64,000 nucleotides of DNA from Gimesia maris (GCF_008298035.1 NZ_CP042910.1:2118501-2182500), one strand, 5' to 3'. Counted from the first letter of the stretch, positions 17,088 through 27,680 are shown. The notes: a model not told the origin generated them from the sequence alone. Numbers and translations: made by a program.

Positions 17088-19595
17088 TTAATGGTTGAAT
17101 AAAAATTCTTTGGTGTTGATAACCACCCAGATAATGTCCTCGTAAGCTTCTTTCACAGCCTGTTCTTCTGTCTGATTTTTAGAAGCAGACTGTTGACGTT
17201 TTTTAGCGAGGTGTGCCAGCGCCGTATCGAGTTCTTCCTGTGTTGGCTGTCTCGACATGGTGAGTAAATAGAGTTCTGCAATGTGGGTGCGATCATCTTT
17301 TGATTTGTCACGAGCCATTTGAACGGCTCTGCCGTTGGAAGTCGTCAGAATATTCTGGATCGTGTCAGAATTGATCAGGTGCAGGCTCTGTGCCAGGTCG
17401 GCGTTGGCCGTGCGTTCGCACTCGCAGGCGGTATCCATCTGGGGACGACCAAAGACACGCAGGAAAAACGAGTCCACATTCGCGGAGTCATCAGGTAACG
17501 CCACCGCACGAACTCCCACAGGTTGATGGTTGAAGTTATTCTTTGCGCCGGCGGCATCATTCATGGCGTCGAGCATGATTTCGGCAGAGAGACGTCTTGG
17601 ATAGTAGCGGGCGTAGTTCTGGTCATCATCCTGGTTGTATTGGTTGGGGAACGAACTGAACTGATAAGTGCGGCTGTTACAAATTACGCGGCACAACTGT
17701 TTCAGATCGTAATTCGATTTCACGAATGATGCAGCCAGTTCATCAAGCAGTTCCGGATGCGTCGCCGGGTTGGTAACTCGAATGTCATCTTCCGGTTCGA
17801 CCAGACCGCGGCCGAAGAAATGTTTCCAGTAGCGGTTCACCAGCATCTTCGCGAAAAAAGGATTCTCCGGGGAAGAAATCCAGTTGGCCAGATCAATGCG
17901 CGGGTCGCGACGGGCAGGGATGTCCAAAGCATCTCCGTCCAGTGGAGTTGGTTTCAGTTCGCGATCAGTATTGGGATTTATCGCAACGGCAACCATGCGT
18001 TTATGATAGACCGTGTCGTCTTCCGGCAGTTTATAGACTTCTTTTCGACCAATCGTCGTGAAGAAGGCCTGAAATCCGTAGAAGTCATCCTGACTCCATT
18101 TTTCATAAGGATGATGATGACACTGAGCGCACTGAATTCGCACACCCAGAAACACCTGGGCAATGTCAGACATCTGGTCTTTGGGGTCTTTCACAGCCCG
18201 GTACCAGGAGACAGCGGGATTGGTTCCCGATTTACCTCGTGCCGTCACCAGTTCGGTGACAAATTGATTGTAAGGTTTGTTATTCGAAATACTGCTGCGG
18301 ATCCAGGAATGAAATGCGAATGTTTCTCGCGCGATCTGTTCCAGATTTCCCCCCGCTTTATTGCGTAGAATTCCTGCCCACTTGGCAGCGAACAGATCAG
18401 AGTATCCGGGACTGTCCAGCAGTTCGTCAATTTTTCGTGCCCGTTTGTCAGGACGGTTGTCTGTTAGAAACTCGCGGGTCTGTTCCAGTGTCGGAATTCT
18501 CCCCGTCATATCGAGGGTGACGCGTCGCAGAAACGTGGAGTCATCACAATTTTCCGAAGGGGGCAGTCCCAGGACTTTCAGTTTGGCAAAAATATGTTTG
18601 TCGATGAAGTTCGTCGGATCAGGCAGGTTGGGTGTCGGCTTTCCTAAAGGAATGGTTGCCATGAAAACGGCAACATGTTCCTGAAAGCGAACCATGACGG
18701 ATGTGGTGCCCGTCATGTCTTTGAGTGTTACCAGTCCATGATGATCTACTTCAGACATTTTGGGCTGGTTCGGCTTGTACTCCGCGACACGGGTAATATC
18801 CTGTTTTGTTCCATCTGAAAAGTAAGCGGTGACCGTCAACTGCTGCTGTGCATGTAACGGGAGCACACGATTCTGAGGATAGATTTCGATGTGTTTGACA
18901 GTCGGGCCCGACTCAGGATCATAATGCATTCCTTCCTGGATCCAGCGCTTAATGAGCTCGTATTCTGCGCCTCCCTTTTTAAAGCGACTTCCGCCACCGT
19001 GAGGAAGCTCACCCGTTGCTTTACGAAGCAGCAAGCTTGTTTCCGGTGCTGCTGCAGAAACGCGACGTCCCAATGATTCTTTCGTGAGGTATTCGAAATC
19101 ATTGGCTGGTTCAAAACCCAGCAGGGAAAGATGAAAATTATTCTTTCCGGAAGGAGTGCCATGACAGGCACCGCTGTTACAGCCGCCCCGTGTCAGTTGT
19201 GGAATTACATCGTTATAAAAATTAACCGGTCGCTGCGTTTCGAAGGAAGAAACCACGATCGGAAAATTCACCGCCAGCTTCTCATTCAATCGGGCTGTAA
19301 TCGTGGCACTGCCGTCGGACAGCGGCGTCACAAAACCGGTGGAACTGACTTGGGCGACTCCCGCAGGAATGATCTCATACTTTACTTCCCGAGTCACATC
19401 CCGTTGACTTCCCGTTTGTTCTTCTTTCAGTGTTACCAGAAGCTGTTGCGAGGCATCAGGGTCAGTCAGATGAATACTCTTTGCCTGTCGGGGAAGGTAT
19501 CCAATCAGTTCCGCTGATTCCACAGAACCTGTATACGATGTGCAGACAGCAGTCAGACAGAAAAACTGCACCAGTAAAAGAGAAAGCGATTTCAT
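17088..19595 (-). CDS. DUF1549/DUF1553 protein with Ig-like domains and cytochrome-type motifs
   Basis: This 835-residue exported protein starts at ATG 19595 with GGGAAG close upstream; the longer frame from 19649 adds a Pro-rich leader. After the signal peptide come BIG2-like Ig folds (~25-125 and ~240-320). Between them is a CNSGACHG motif (C-x4-CH, not the canonical heme site), typical of the PSCyt1-like region. DUF1549 begins at FIDKHIFAKLKVLGLPPSEN and contains a canonical CAQCHHHPYEKW heme-type site; DUF1553 follows to the C-terminus. This domain order is a hallmark of planctomycete PSD/PSCyt proteins, whose biochemical role is not established. It is first in an operon with the PPC protein and divergent from a DUF1501 gene, the usual partner family. 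Confidence 0.93.
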   Translation of the reverse strand: MKSLSLLLVQFFCLTAVCTSYTGSVESAELIGYLPRQAKSIHLTDPDASQQLLVTLKEEQTGSQRDVTREVKYEIIPAGVAQVSSTGFVTPLSDGSATITARLNEKLAVNFPIVVSSFETQRPVNFYNDVIPQLTRGGCNSGACHGTPSGKNNFHLSLLGFEPANDFEYLTKESLGRRVSAAAPETSLLLRKATGELPHGGGSRFKKGGAEYELIKRWIQEGMHYDPESGPTVKHIEIYPQNRVLPLHAQQQLTVTAYFSDGTKQDITRVAEYKPNQPKMSEVDHHGLVTLKDMTGTTSVMVRFQEHVAVFMATIPLGKPTPNLPDPTNFIDKHIFAKLKVLGLPPSENCDDSTFLRRVTLDMTGRIPTLEQTREFLTDNRPDKRARKIDELLDSPGYSDLFAAKWAGILRNKAGGNLEQIARETFAFHSWIRSSISNNKPYNQFVTELVTARGKSGTNPAVSWYRAVKDPKDQMSDIAQVFLGVRIQCAQCHHHPYEKWSQDDFYGFQAFFTTIGRKEVYKLPEDDTVYHKRMVAVAINPNTDRELKPTPLDGDALDIPARRDPRIDLANWISSPENPFFAKMLVNRYWKHFFGRGLVEPEDDIRVTNPATHPELLDELAASFVKSNYDLKQLCRVICNSRTYQFSSFPNQYNQDDDQNYARYYPRRLSAEIMLDAMNDAAGAKNNFNHQPVGVRAVALPDDSANVDSFFLRVFGRPQMDTACECERTANADLAQSLHLINSDTIQNILTTSNGRAVQMARDKSKDDRTHIAELYLLTMSRQPTQEELDTALAHLAKKRQQSASKNQTEEQAVKEAYEDIIWVVINTKEFLFNH

Positions 19596-19880
19596 AAAAC
19601 TTCCCGGACTTTCAGGTTCAGAAGGTTCGTTTTGTGGCTGTAAAAACAACCGTCTTGAGAAATCAGAATCAAACAGTCTCGTCCAGACCCATAGAATGAA
19701 AACGGGGCTAAACTGGCTGCTGAATCGGATTTATCGATCGTTTTTCGTCATTCAGTCCAAATTTCAGAAGTTTCTGATTTAAATTGAACTTGTGTTTCCA
19801 TTTTAAACGATGCAAGATACATTACAATACGTTGATGTGTACCAGTTTTCAAAGCGAATCGAGTTTTTTTACCGATTGGG

Positions 19881-21317
19881 ATGAATGCAATGGGTGTGAA
19901 ATCCGGAACAGGTCGCTGCGCAGGTCCGATGAAGCGTCGTACATTTCTTGAGTTCGGCGGGGCGAGCCTGCTGGGACTTGGAATGAATGATCTGCTGCGC
20001 CAGCAGGCCATGGCAAAGGCGATGGGAGATTCACTCGAAGATACCTCTGTGATTTTCGTCTGGCTTCCCGGCGGTCCTCCTCACATGGAAACCTATGATA
20101 TGAAGCCTGGTGCACCGGCAGAATATCGTGGTGAATTCCGACCGATTCATACGAATGTTCCCGGTCTTGATGTCTGTGAGATGCTCCCCCAGCACGCCAG
20201 AATCGCAGATAAGTTCAACCTGATCCGTTCCATTCATCATGAATTCGCAGACCATGGCGGCGGACACAAACGCCTGATGACCGGCCGGATTCCTGCCACT
20301 CCTGTCGGCACCATCAATGATGCTCCCGCAGTCAGTACCATCGTCAAAAAGATGCTCGAGAAAAACGGCAACGAAATGCCGGTTTGTGTTTCCGAAGTTG
20401 ATGCCTCCCGTGCTTCCATCGATACATTTGCCATGGGGCCCGCTTATCTGGGACCCTCCTCAACGCCGTTTATGGTCGCCGGTAATCCCAGCGATCCGGA
20501 TTTCAAAGTCCAGAACATCGGCGTAAAGTCTTCCATGGAAGCGCGACTGGATGACCGGATTGCCATGTTAAAAGGCATAGATAAATTCCGCCGCGATGTG
20601 GACAAGAGCGGCTCCATGGAAGCCATGGACAGTTTCAATCGCCAGGCCATCGATATGCTGACCAGCGAAAAGGTCCGCAGTGCCTTCGATCTGTCACAGG
20701 AACCTAAAGAACTGCGCGACCGTTATGGCTGGAATGCATATGGACAGCGCGCCATTCTGGGACGACGACTGGTAGAATCTGGTGTCCGTTTTGTGACGAT
20801 GGTCTGGGAACACCCTTATCCAGGTAAGCCCACACCGAAAACAGCCGCCTATAACTGGGATTCTCATGCGGTCAACGCGCACCTGTTTAAAGATTGTGAC
20901 TGGCGTCTGCCACCTTATGACCAGGCCGTTTCTGCTCTGATCGAAGACCTGTATCAGCGCGGGCTGGACCGACGGGTCTTACTCGTGGTCACGGGAGAAT
21001 TTGGTCGGACTCCTAAAATTTCCGTTCAACGCGGAACGCAGACCGGCGTCATGCAGCCCGGCCGCGATCACTGGCCTAAAGCCATGTCTGTCCTGGTATC
21101 AGGTGGCGGGATGCGCACAGGCCAGGTGATTGGTGCGACCAATCCCAAAGGCGAATACCCGGTTGAACGGCGGATGACTCCCAACGATCTATGGGCAACC
21201 GTCTATCGACATCTGGGCATCGATTACGAGCATGTCCTCCACGATCTCCAGGGACGTCCCGTCGCCATCCTTCCCTTTGGCGAACCGATTCCCGAACTCG
21301 CACGAGTGTCCGCCTGA
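19881..21317 (+). CDS. DUF1501 family exported protein
   Basis: The product is 478 residues, the usual length. A twin-arginine-like leader (MKRRTFLEFGGASLLGLGMN) lies at ~17-36, after a short extension; ATG 19881, ATG 19890 or ATG 19929 could be the true start. The core has the DUF1501 signature VIFVWLPGGPPHMETYDMKP, HEFADHGGGHKRLMTG and, near the C-terminus, VVTGEFGRTPKISVQ with GRDHWPKAM, consistent with an alkaline-phosphatase/sulfatase-like fold. In planctomycetes these genes almost always travel with DUF1549/DUF1553 genes; here that gene is divergent across 285 nt. Substrate unknown. Confidence 0.93.
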   Translation: MNAMGVKSGTGRCAGPMKRRTFLEFGGASLLGLGMNDLLRQQAMAKAMGDSLEDTSVIFVWLPGGPPHMETYDMKPGAPAEYRGEFRPIHTNVPGLDVCEMLPQHARIADKFNLIRSIHHEFADHGGGHKRLMTGRIPATPVGTINDAPAVSTIVKKMLEKNGNEMPVCVSEVDASRASIDTFAMGPAYLGPSSTPFMVAGNPSDPDFKVQNIGVKSSMEARLDDRIAMLKGIDKFRRDVDKSGSMEAMDSFNRQAIDMLTSEKVRSAFDLSQEPKELRDRYGWNAYGQRAILGRRLVESGVRFVTMVWEHPYPGKPTPKTAAYNWDSHAVNAHLFKDCDWRLPPYDQAVSALIEDLYQRGLDRRVLLVVTGEFGRTPKISVQRGTQTGVMQPGRDHWPKAMSVLVSGGGMRTGQVIGATNPKGEYPVERRMTPNDLWATVYRHLGIDYEHVLHDLQGRPVAILPFGEPIPELARVSA

Positions 21318-21389
21318 GCTTCTGAAAAGAATCATCAAAGCGATGTCAGAGAACAGAGTCATTGCGCTCGGTTTACAGGTAAAACTCTG

Positions 21390-22883
21390 GTGTTTCACCC
21401 GGATCAGAATTCAGAACGCTTTGAGTCTGTGTTGCGACCTGGTTGGCTGATTGCTATTTTGACTCTTGCATTCATAGCATTCTTTACTTCCGCTGGATCA
21501 ACAACCATGACGATTGAGACTGAGTTCATCACAAAAACCTGGGATATTCCGCTGCGTGCCAGCGTGGATGTCGCTGTCATCGGTGGCGGTTCGGCTGGTG
21601 TCGCGGCTGCTTCTGCTGCTGCCCGCAACGGGGCATCGACGATTCTCGTTGAACGCTACGGATTTCTGGGTGGAACTTCGACGGCCGGGATGGTGGGGCC
21701 CTTCATGACGTCCTATACACCCGATGGTAAGCGACAACTCGTCGCCGGGCTGTTTCAGGAAGTCATAGATCGCATGGTGGCAATGGGGGGCGCCGTTGAT
21801 CCTTCCACGACAGAAGCGGGTTCCGCCTGGGGTTCTTTTATCGAGTTGGGGCATGCCAATGTGACACCTTTTCACGTCGAATCGCTCAAGATGGCAGCAC
21901 TGGAAATGGTCTGCGATTCCGGCGCACAAATTCGTTTTCATACTTCATTTGTTGATGTCATAATGGACGGTGAGCGCATTTCTGATATTGTGATTCTTGA
22001 TAAAGCCGGGCTCGGACTGCTGCGACCCAAAGTAGTCATTGATACTTCAGGAGATGGAGACATCGCAGCCAAAGCAGGGGCTCCTTTTGAAGTAGGCCGC
22101 CGCGAAGATGGCAAGATGATGCCAGTCACGTTATTTCTGACGATCGGCAATGTCGATGATGACCGCGTGGTTGACTGGATGCGCGAGCATGAAAAACTGC
22201 ACCCGGGAGAACGTCTGTTTGAATGTATTGTCAAGCAGGCACGAGAAACCGGCGACTGGACTCTGGAACGCGAGTTTCTGAATATCTATCGCGAGCCGAC
22301 ACCCGGTCAGTGGCGCGTGAATACGACCCGTGTTCAGAATATAGATGGAACGAATCCCGATGACCTGTCTCGCGCCGAAGTCGAAAGCCGACGTCAGGCC
22401 TGGGATCTGATTCGCTTTTTCCGTTCGCACTGTCCCGGTCTGGAAAACACACAATTGCTCGCCACAGGCAGTCAGGTGGGTGTGAGAGAAACGAGACATA
22501 TTCTGGGAGACTACGTGCTCAACGGTCAGGATGTACTTGAGGGACGCAAGTTCGCAGATGGAATCGCCCAGTGTTCCTACCCGATCGATATCCATGATCC
22601 GCAGGGGCCCCGCGGCCGCCTGGAAGGCATTCACGCAGATCATTATGAAATTCCCTATCGCTGTCTCGTGCCGCGACAGGTCAGTAATCTCCTGGTGGCA
22701 GGACGTCCCATCTCGGCAGACCATGAAGGAGCCGCCTCGGCCCGCGTGATTCCGCCGTGCTATGCCACCGGCCAGGCCGCTGGGACCGCAGCCAGCCTCT
22801 CTCTCAAACAGTCTGTCAGTCCCCGTGAAGTCGATATTGAGCATCTGCGAAAAACACTGCAGGAGCAGGGGGCCGTGGTTTAG
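21390..22883 (+). CDS. FAD-dependent oxidoreductase
   Basis: The product is 497 residues if ATG 21390 is used. An N-terminal dinucleotide-binding motif, VAVIGGGSAGVAAASAAARN, at ~62-81 is followed by ERYGFLGGTSTAGMVGPFMT, the pattern of the FAD-dependent oxidoreductase family PF12831. The C-terminal part has ATGSQVGVRETRHILGDYVL and NLLVAGRPISADHEGAASAR, also typical. With the 21390 start, residues ~19-35 are hydrophobic (WLIAILTLAFIAFFTSAG), suggesting export or anchoring; ATG 21507 would give a cytoplasmic 458-residue form and has only a weak ribosome site. It lies 72 nt after the DUF1501 gene, so cotranscription is likely. Confidence 0.88.
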   Translation: MFHPDQNSERFESVLRPGWLIAILTLAFIAFFTSAGSTTMTIETEFITKTWDIPLRASVDVAVIGGGSAGVAAASAAARNGASTILVERYGFLGGTSTAGMVGPFMTSYTPDGKRQLVAGLFQEVIDRMVAMGGAVDPSTTEAGSAWGSFIELGHANVTPFHVESLKMAALEMVCDSGAQIRFHTSFVDVIMDGERISDIVILDKAGLGLLRPKVVIDTSGDGDIAAKAGAPFEVGRREDGKMMPVTLFLTIGNVDDDRVVDWMREHEKLHPGERLFECIVKQARETGDWTLEREFLNIYREPTPGQWRVNTTRVQNIDGTNPDDLSRAEVESRRQAWDLIRFFRSHCPGLENTQLLATGSQVGVRETRHILGDYVLNGQDVLEGRKFADGIAQCSYPIDIHDPQGPRGRLEGIHADHYEIPYRCLVPRQVSNLLVAGRPISADHEGAASARVIPPCYATGQAAGTAASLSLKQSVSPREVDIEHLRKTLQEQGAVV

Positions 22884-23249
22884 CAGCTTGTCTGAAATTG
22901 ATTGGTGACGGACTCAGGGAATTATCAAGAGAGGAAATGAACAAGGCCTTTATCGGAAGTACTCAAATCCTTTCCGCAATCAGACGGAACCTTCCTGTTT
23001 TTCAGGCAATACTGCATGAGAATCATTCTTGATCCTGACACAGAAACTGATTATTGTTTATGCAGACTCTGAATGGAGTTCCTGGTTGATCAACAGAGAT
23101 CTGTGCTTTGCTCCCAGATCGAATCGAACTGAAGCAATCCACAACCCACTGATTCCACGCGGTCTCAAGCAAACGTTGACTGTGATCCCGAAACCTTTCT
23201 GGTATGGGGAGAGATCACTCGACTGTACCACCAATCCAGAAATGATCCT
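22884..23249. other. Gap of 366 nt, nothing identified
   Basis: No protein-like frame, RNA gene or strong hairpin is visible here. GGGGAGA at 23206-23212 is the only good ribosome-binding-site candidate and would fit a CTG start at 23223 for the next gene. Confidence 0.5.
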
Positions 23250-24824
23250 TTGGAAGACAATAATACCATTCTATCATCAAAGCGGGAGACGAACTGGTAC
23301 CGCTGGTCATTAGTCGTGATTATTCTGCTGTTCCTCATCTGGCGTGTCCCTCTGGTCATGCGCGAAGCAGGGGGGCAAGATGAAGAATGGTTCGCAATTC
23401 CCGGTTCCACGATCTGGCAGGAAGGTATCCCCCGTGTCCCTTTCGTCCCTCAACGAAATCGCGAAAGCGCTTTCTATAATGTCGACAAAGCCCTCTTCGC
23501 TCTACCACCTCTGTTTTATTATGCCAGCGCGCCCCTCTACGCCGTTTTACCGCCGACTTACAGTACGACCCGCCTGGTCTCCATTACGGCAGGAGTCGGT
23601 GCGATTATTCTGATCTATCTACTGGCGTGGCGGATATTGAAGGACCCCCTGGCGGGGGTGATCGGCACCGGGCTGTTCAGTCTCTCCCGACTTCTCTTCC
23701 TCCCGGCCATGATTTCACGCCCGGATATGCTGTGTGGCATGTGGGGGCTGGCCGCGCTGTGGATGATGTGGCGCTGGTATGACAACGAAAAAAGATACCG
23801 TGACCTGATCCTGGCCGGCATCTGTCTGGGGCTGGGTATGCTGACCCACCCCTTTGCAATCGTCTTCTGTATTCAGGTTGGTCTCTGGGCGGTTCTGACA
23901 CAGGGCACCTGGCGGGAACGCTTCAGCCGGGGGACGGTGATCACCGGTTGTGCTCTGGCCATCTTTGCTTTGTGGCTCCCTCTGATCTTCGCTTACCCGG
24001 AAACGTTTCGGCTCCAGTTTTCTAACAACGTCTTAGATCGTTCGGGACCGGGCCTGATCAGCAGGCTTCTCTTTCCCTGGCCTTACTTTCCCACTCAACT
24101 CGGCCTGCTCAGAGAATATGCCGGGACGATTCAACTCACATTGATGACCGGCGGACTGCTTGCCGGCACCTGGCTGGCCTGGCGGTCAGTGGATCGGCGG
24201 CCACGCATCCTGATATATCTTTCGTGGTCGTCAATCTATCTGCTCATCGCGTGCCAGGGATCTCATCCTACCAAAGGCTACTGGTGCTATCCAGGTGCAC
24301 TGCTCTTTCTCTGTCTTGGCTGGGGTTTGAGTCGGCTGGGGCGAAACTTCTGGGAACACAGCCTCACCTGGCGGGTCGCTGCCGTGTCGGGAGCCCTGAT
24401 TTTTGTGGCGGCCATGTTCCCCGGTTCGGGAATCCGTACCTGGGTCGCTCATATACAAAACTGGTCCAACGTCAATTACAGCGGCCCGCGCTTTGCCCAA
24501 CAGATCATTGACGATATACCCCCTGATGCCCGTGTGACGGTCGATCGGGCCTTTGTTTATAACTTTTCTGCAGCCGGCCGCAAAACACTGCTCTCAATGA
24601 TGCGGGAATTTTACTTTGACGCACGAAAATTCCCTTACGATTACCTTGTCGTCAGCTACGATAGCCAGGAGAGAGATACCAGCCAGGCATTCAATGGGAG
24701 GCTCATCGCAACCTATGGCGATCCTCATGATCCGTTCAGCTGCTATGCTGAAGTCTATGTACCGCAGGATAGTCCGGTGCAGGAACTCCACAAGTCCCGT
24801 AATAAACAACTTGGACTAAGATAA
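23250..24824 (+). CDS. GT39/PMT-type membrane glycosyltransferase
   Basis: This 524-residue polytopic protein has ~10 hydrophobic helices. The first cytoplasm-proximal loop carries REAGGQDEEWFAIPGS, with the acidic pair expected after TM1 in ArnT/PMT-like GT-C enzymes that use polyprenyl-phosphate sugars. After the membrane part, a short soluble C-terminus contains DDIPPDARVTVDRAFVYN. Such enzymes glycosylate lipids or proteins at the outer face of the membrane. The start is uncertain: TTG 23250 has no ribosome site, and CTG 23223 is better placed behind GGGGAGA. The donor and acceptor cannot be read from sequence, and no glycan gene cluster surrounds it. Confidence 0.8.
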   Translation: MEDNNTILSSKRETNWYRWSLVVIILLFLIWRVPLVMREAGGQDEEWFAIPGSTIWQEGIPRVPFVPQRNRESAFYNVDKALFALPPLFYYASAPLYAVLPPTYSTTRLVSITAGVGAIILIYLLAWRILKDPLAGVIGTGLFSLSRLLFLPAMISRPDMLCGMWGLAALWMMWRWYDNEKRYRDLILAGICLGLGMLTHPFAIVFCIQVGLWAVLTQGTWRERFSRGTVITGCALAIFALWLPLIFAYPETFRLQFSNNVLDRSGPGLISRLLFPWPYFPTQLGLLREYAGTIQLTLMTGGLLAGTWLAWRSVDRRPRILIYLSWSSIYLLIACQGSHPTKGYWCYPGALLFLCLGWGLSRLGRNFWEHSLTWRVAAVSGALIFVAAMFPGSGIRTWVAHIQNWSNVNYSGPRFAQQIIDDIPPDARVTVDRAFVYNFSAAGRKTLLSMMREFYFDARKFPYDYLVVSYDSQERDTSQAFNGRLIATYGDPHDPFSCYAEVYVPQDSPVQELHKSRNKQLGLR

Positions 24825-25087
24825 AACAGGATTCCGCTGTTGAACGACCATGAGCATGATGCAACAACGGAGAAACACCAGGTCCGGAAACGATCCGCTC
24901 AGTATCGCTACTGTTTCAGGAGGCCAGCACAGTTATCCTGTTGACCGATTGTCTGTCATCAGTCCGTCTTCGTTTCTCAACCAGTGTGCGTCGTCCTTTC
25001 AGTGCATTGGGCATTCCAACTGGTACAGAGTCAGAGGCAAGGTTGTTTGAGTCAAGTTACAGACAAGGCATGGATGGGGGGCAGGTA

Positions 25088-27187
25088 TTATGGTATTAGC
25101 AGGGCTGACCATTGTCCCCGGGAATTTCCATTATCCGCCACAACGATTTTGATATTTTCAGTCGTTTTCAAATGCAATGAGATTTTTGACCACACGTTTA
25201 TGCTCTTCGGTAATTGAAAGCGATACAGTAATTTACCAGCCATATCATAGATTTCAATATCTTGAAATCTGGAATCAGGTCCGGTCATATAGATGATGTT
25301 TACCGGATCATTACTGGGGCTTATTTCAAATTCGACTTTTCCAACATATTCATCTCCGCCAACCCAGGAACCGTAAATCGTCTGGTTTTCCTTTTGACGA
25401 ACTCGTGGATGGGTCGCCCCTTTTTTCCATTCCCCGGAAATGTGTAAAAGTTCTGAAGAGGGTTCGCCTTTCCATCTCGAAATATTCATTACCCTGACGC
25501 TTTCATCCAGTTCTATTGGCTTACCGGGAATTTTAAATAAGCCTGAATCAGTTGCAGCGTACGCAGAAATCGGTCCTTTGACCTCTGGATTGATAATATA
25601 TGCCAGCCAACCGGAATTAAAAGGATTCCCTGCTATGGCTTTCGTAATATCAAATCTGGGTTCGCCACTAATTCCATAGCCAACGACATTAAATTCTTTA
25701 TCGGCCAGGATGATTTTTTCCGGGACTGTCTGTGTCTTCGGATCCCATGCCCAACCCTTCACACGATAAGAAATGGAAGACCCCGATTGAAAAGGTTCAG
25801 TTGATTCAATGGCCCCCATGCAAGGCTCTGGATGAATTGAATCCGCCGAGATCTGATTGTTTTCATATTTAATCCAATCTGATGAAAAGACAGAAATGCC
25901 TTTATCAATGGACTGTTCAATGATCTCTAATAGTCCTTCCTGATTATAACAAATCTGCTCAAAGTAAAAGGAATCGTACTGATGATTGGCCACTCCCAGT
26001 ACTGCAATTTTTCGATGAAAGGCAGTTCCAGCAAAATTATCAAAAGCTTTTATCTGTGGAGGGAGTAAGAGCAGGGGGATACAAATCAAACAGCCCTTTG
26101 CAATATAAAAACAGGCTTTGGGAAGGATCGTGCGATTTATAAAACCAATTAATACTAATGTGATCCACCCCATTAAAGCGGGTGTCGCATAGCGGTTTGC
26201 CAGAGCACCATCGACACCGAGAAATATTCTTCCGGATGCGGTGGCCAAAGCAGTCCCCACGATGAACAGCAGAAAAATAAATAAAGTGACATTCACATAA
26301 TCCAGAGCATGTTTTTTGATAATGCAGTATAAGCATACTCCCGCTGCGGTTAAAAAGAAAAAACCAGCGGCTGTTATTAGATATGATTGCCCCAGGACAA
26401 ATACAAAAGGTGAGCCTAAATAAGTAAGCGTAAATACTGTTACCAATAATGGGCTTTGTAGAATACTTTGAATGGCAGAATCATGTTTTACTGGTTTGTG
26501 GTAGTCAATAAAGTAAAGAATCGATACTGTAATTCCGACCGCTATGATGGTCGCAAGAGACAACCTGGAGGTACGTAGGAGTAAGGCCTGAACGACCAGT
26601 AAGGGGAATACCAGAAGGCCGTTTGCCATTGAAAAAGTGGCACAGCATCCAAAAAATAAGGAGAGCAGCAAATAATGGTTTTTATTATCTGCAGTGTATC
26701 GTCCCATGTTTAAAAACGATAAAAGCGAAAACATGAAGACGAATAAGAACTGACTCTGAAAAGCCCATATAAAATTTTCGCGTTGAACCCAGGAAAATAA
26801 GAGGCAGAAAATAAACGCATAGATTGCCGTTTTATGGGGATCTGCTTTCAGTTTTTTAGAAACCACTGCGAAAAAAACAAATGCCATTCCCAGTTGGATT
26901 ACTAGATTAACACAGACAAGAAACACCCCCAGGCCCTTGAAATATTCCAAGTCCAGCCAAAATAACATGCGTGAGATTAATATGCGATGCTCGTTATGCT
27001 GGCTAAGCCAGACCGAATGGTCGTTCTCCAAAACCCGTAAATAAAACCCAATATAACCAGACCACATATCCCAAAATGGGACTGGAGAAAAATGAGTATA
27101 CACGCCCCACAGAGTTGTCGAGAAAACGATTAAGCTGATTACTACGGTAGCTTGACTCAACAATGAAGATTGTTGTTTTAAAAACAT
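25088..27187 (-). CDS. Large polytopic membrane protein with C-terminal beta-rich domain, unknown function
   Basis: The product is 699 residues from ATG 27187, which has AGGG ~10 nt upstream; TTG 27325 or ATG 27316 would add ~45 residues. Residues ~10-420 contain about ten hydrophobic helices, resembling the membrane part of GT-C glycosyltransferases, but no clear donor-site acidic motif was seen. The remaining ~280 residues are soluble and beta-rich, without a recognised family. The DNA is visibly AT-richer than its neighbours, with runs such as GAAAAAGTGG and frequent AAA/ATA codons, which may mean acquisition by transfer. It is convergent with the GT39-type gene. Confidence 0.7.
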   Translation of the reverse strand: MFLKQQSSLLSQATVVISLIVFSTTLWGVYTHFSPVPFWDMWSGYIGFYLRVLENDHSVWLSQHNEHRILISRMLFWLDLEYFKGLGVFLVCVNLVIQLGMAFVFFAVVSKKLKADPHKTAIYAFIFCLLFSWVQRENFIWAFQSQFLFVFMFSLLSFLNMGRYTADNKNHYLLLSLFFGCCATFSMANGLLVFPLLVVQALLLRTSRLSLATIIAVGITVSILYFIDYHKPVKHDSAIQSILQSPLLVTVFTLTYLGSPFVFVLGQSYLITAAGFFFLTAAGVCLYCIIKKHALDYVNVTLFIFLLFIVGTALATASGRIFLGVDGALANRYATPALMGWITLVLIGFINRTILPKACFYIAKGCLICIPLLLLPPQIKAFDNFAGTAFHRKIAVLGVANHQYDSFYFEQICYNQEGLLEIIEQSIDKGISVFSSDWIKYENNQISADSIHPEPCMGAIESTEPFQSGSSISYRVKGWAWDPKTQTVPEKIILADKEFNVVGYGISGEPRFDITKAIAGNPFNSGWLAYIINPEVKGPISAYAATDSGLFKIPGKPIELDESVRVMNISRWKGEPSSELLHISGEWKKGATHPRVRQKENQTIYGSWVGGDEYVGKVEFEISPSNDPVNIIYMTGPDSRFQDIEIYDMAGKLLYRFQLPKSINVWSKISLHLKTTENIKIVVADNGNSRGQWSALLIP

Positions 27188-27680
27188 TGAATGAACCCTG
27201 ATGTGGCTTTCTTGTATGCGATAACTCAATACCAGGGAACTTCTGAAGAATACTACGATTGATTTGAGCGTTCCCACTACATGATTTTGCTCGACAGATT
27301 TCTCAACGATCAGCATAAACGGCAATTTTTATACCTAATTGGAAGGTGATTACCCTGGATACTGGTAAAATGCCCCCGAATCAGGCCACGCCGTATTCTG
27401 GCACTCTGAAGCTGCTGCAGATCACCCGATTCACCGTCATAATCATCACTTTTGAGCTACCAATTACATTCCAGCAATTCGGGTACCTGTTTCGCTCGAA
27501 AGTATCCAGACTGTCAGTGTTCTTTTTTTGAAACATTTTGATAAGTCAACCAGATAATCTCAGTCGCGTGTAAACACCAATCGCCATCATCCGAGTGTCC
27601 TTCTTTCCTGGTCTGCTTTTCAAAAACTGGTTCTATTGATATGAAGGTTCTTAGCGTCCTTTTGACGCAGGGAACTTTTG
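27188..27680. other. Gap of 493 nt, probable insertion-sequence debris
   Basis: No coding region is supported. The stretch AATGCCCCCGAATCAGGCCA near 27368 has the C-run style seen at transposon termini, and ~27640-27680 is the natural position for the leader of the orfA fragment that follows. I cannot delimit the ends by inverted repeats. Confidence 0.3.
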
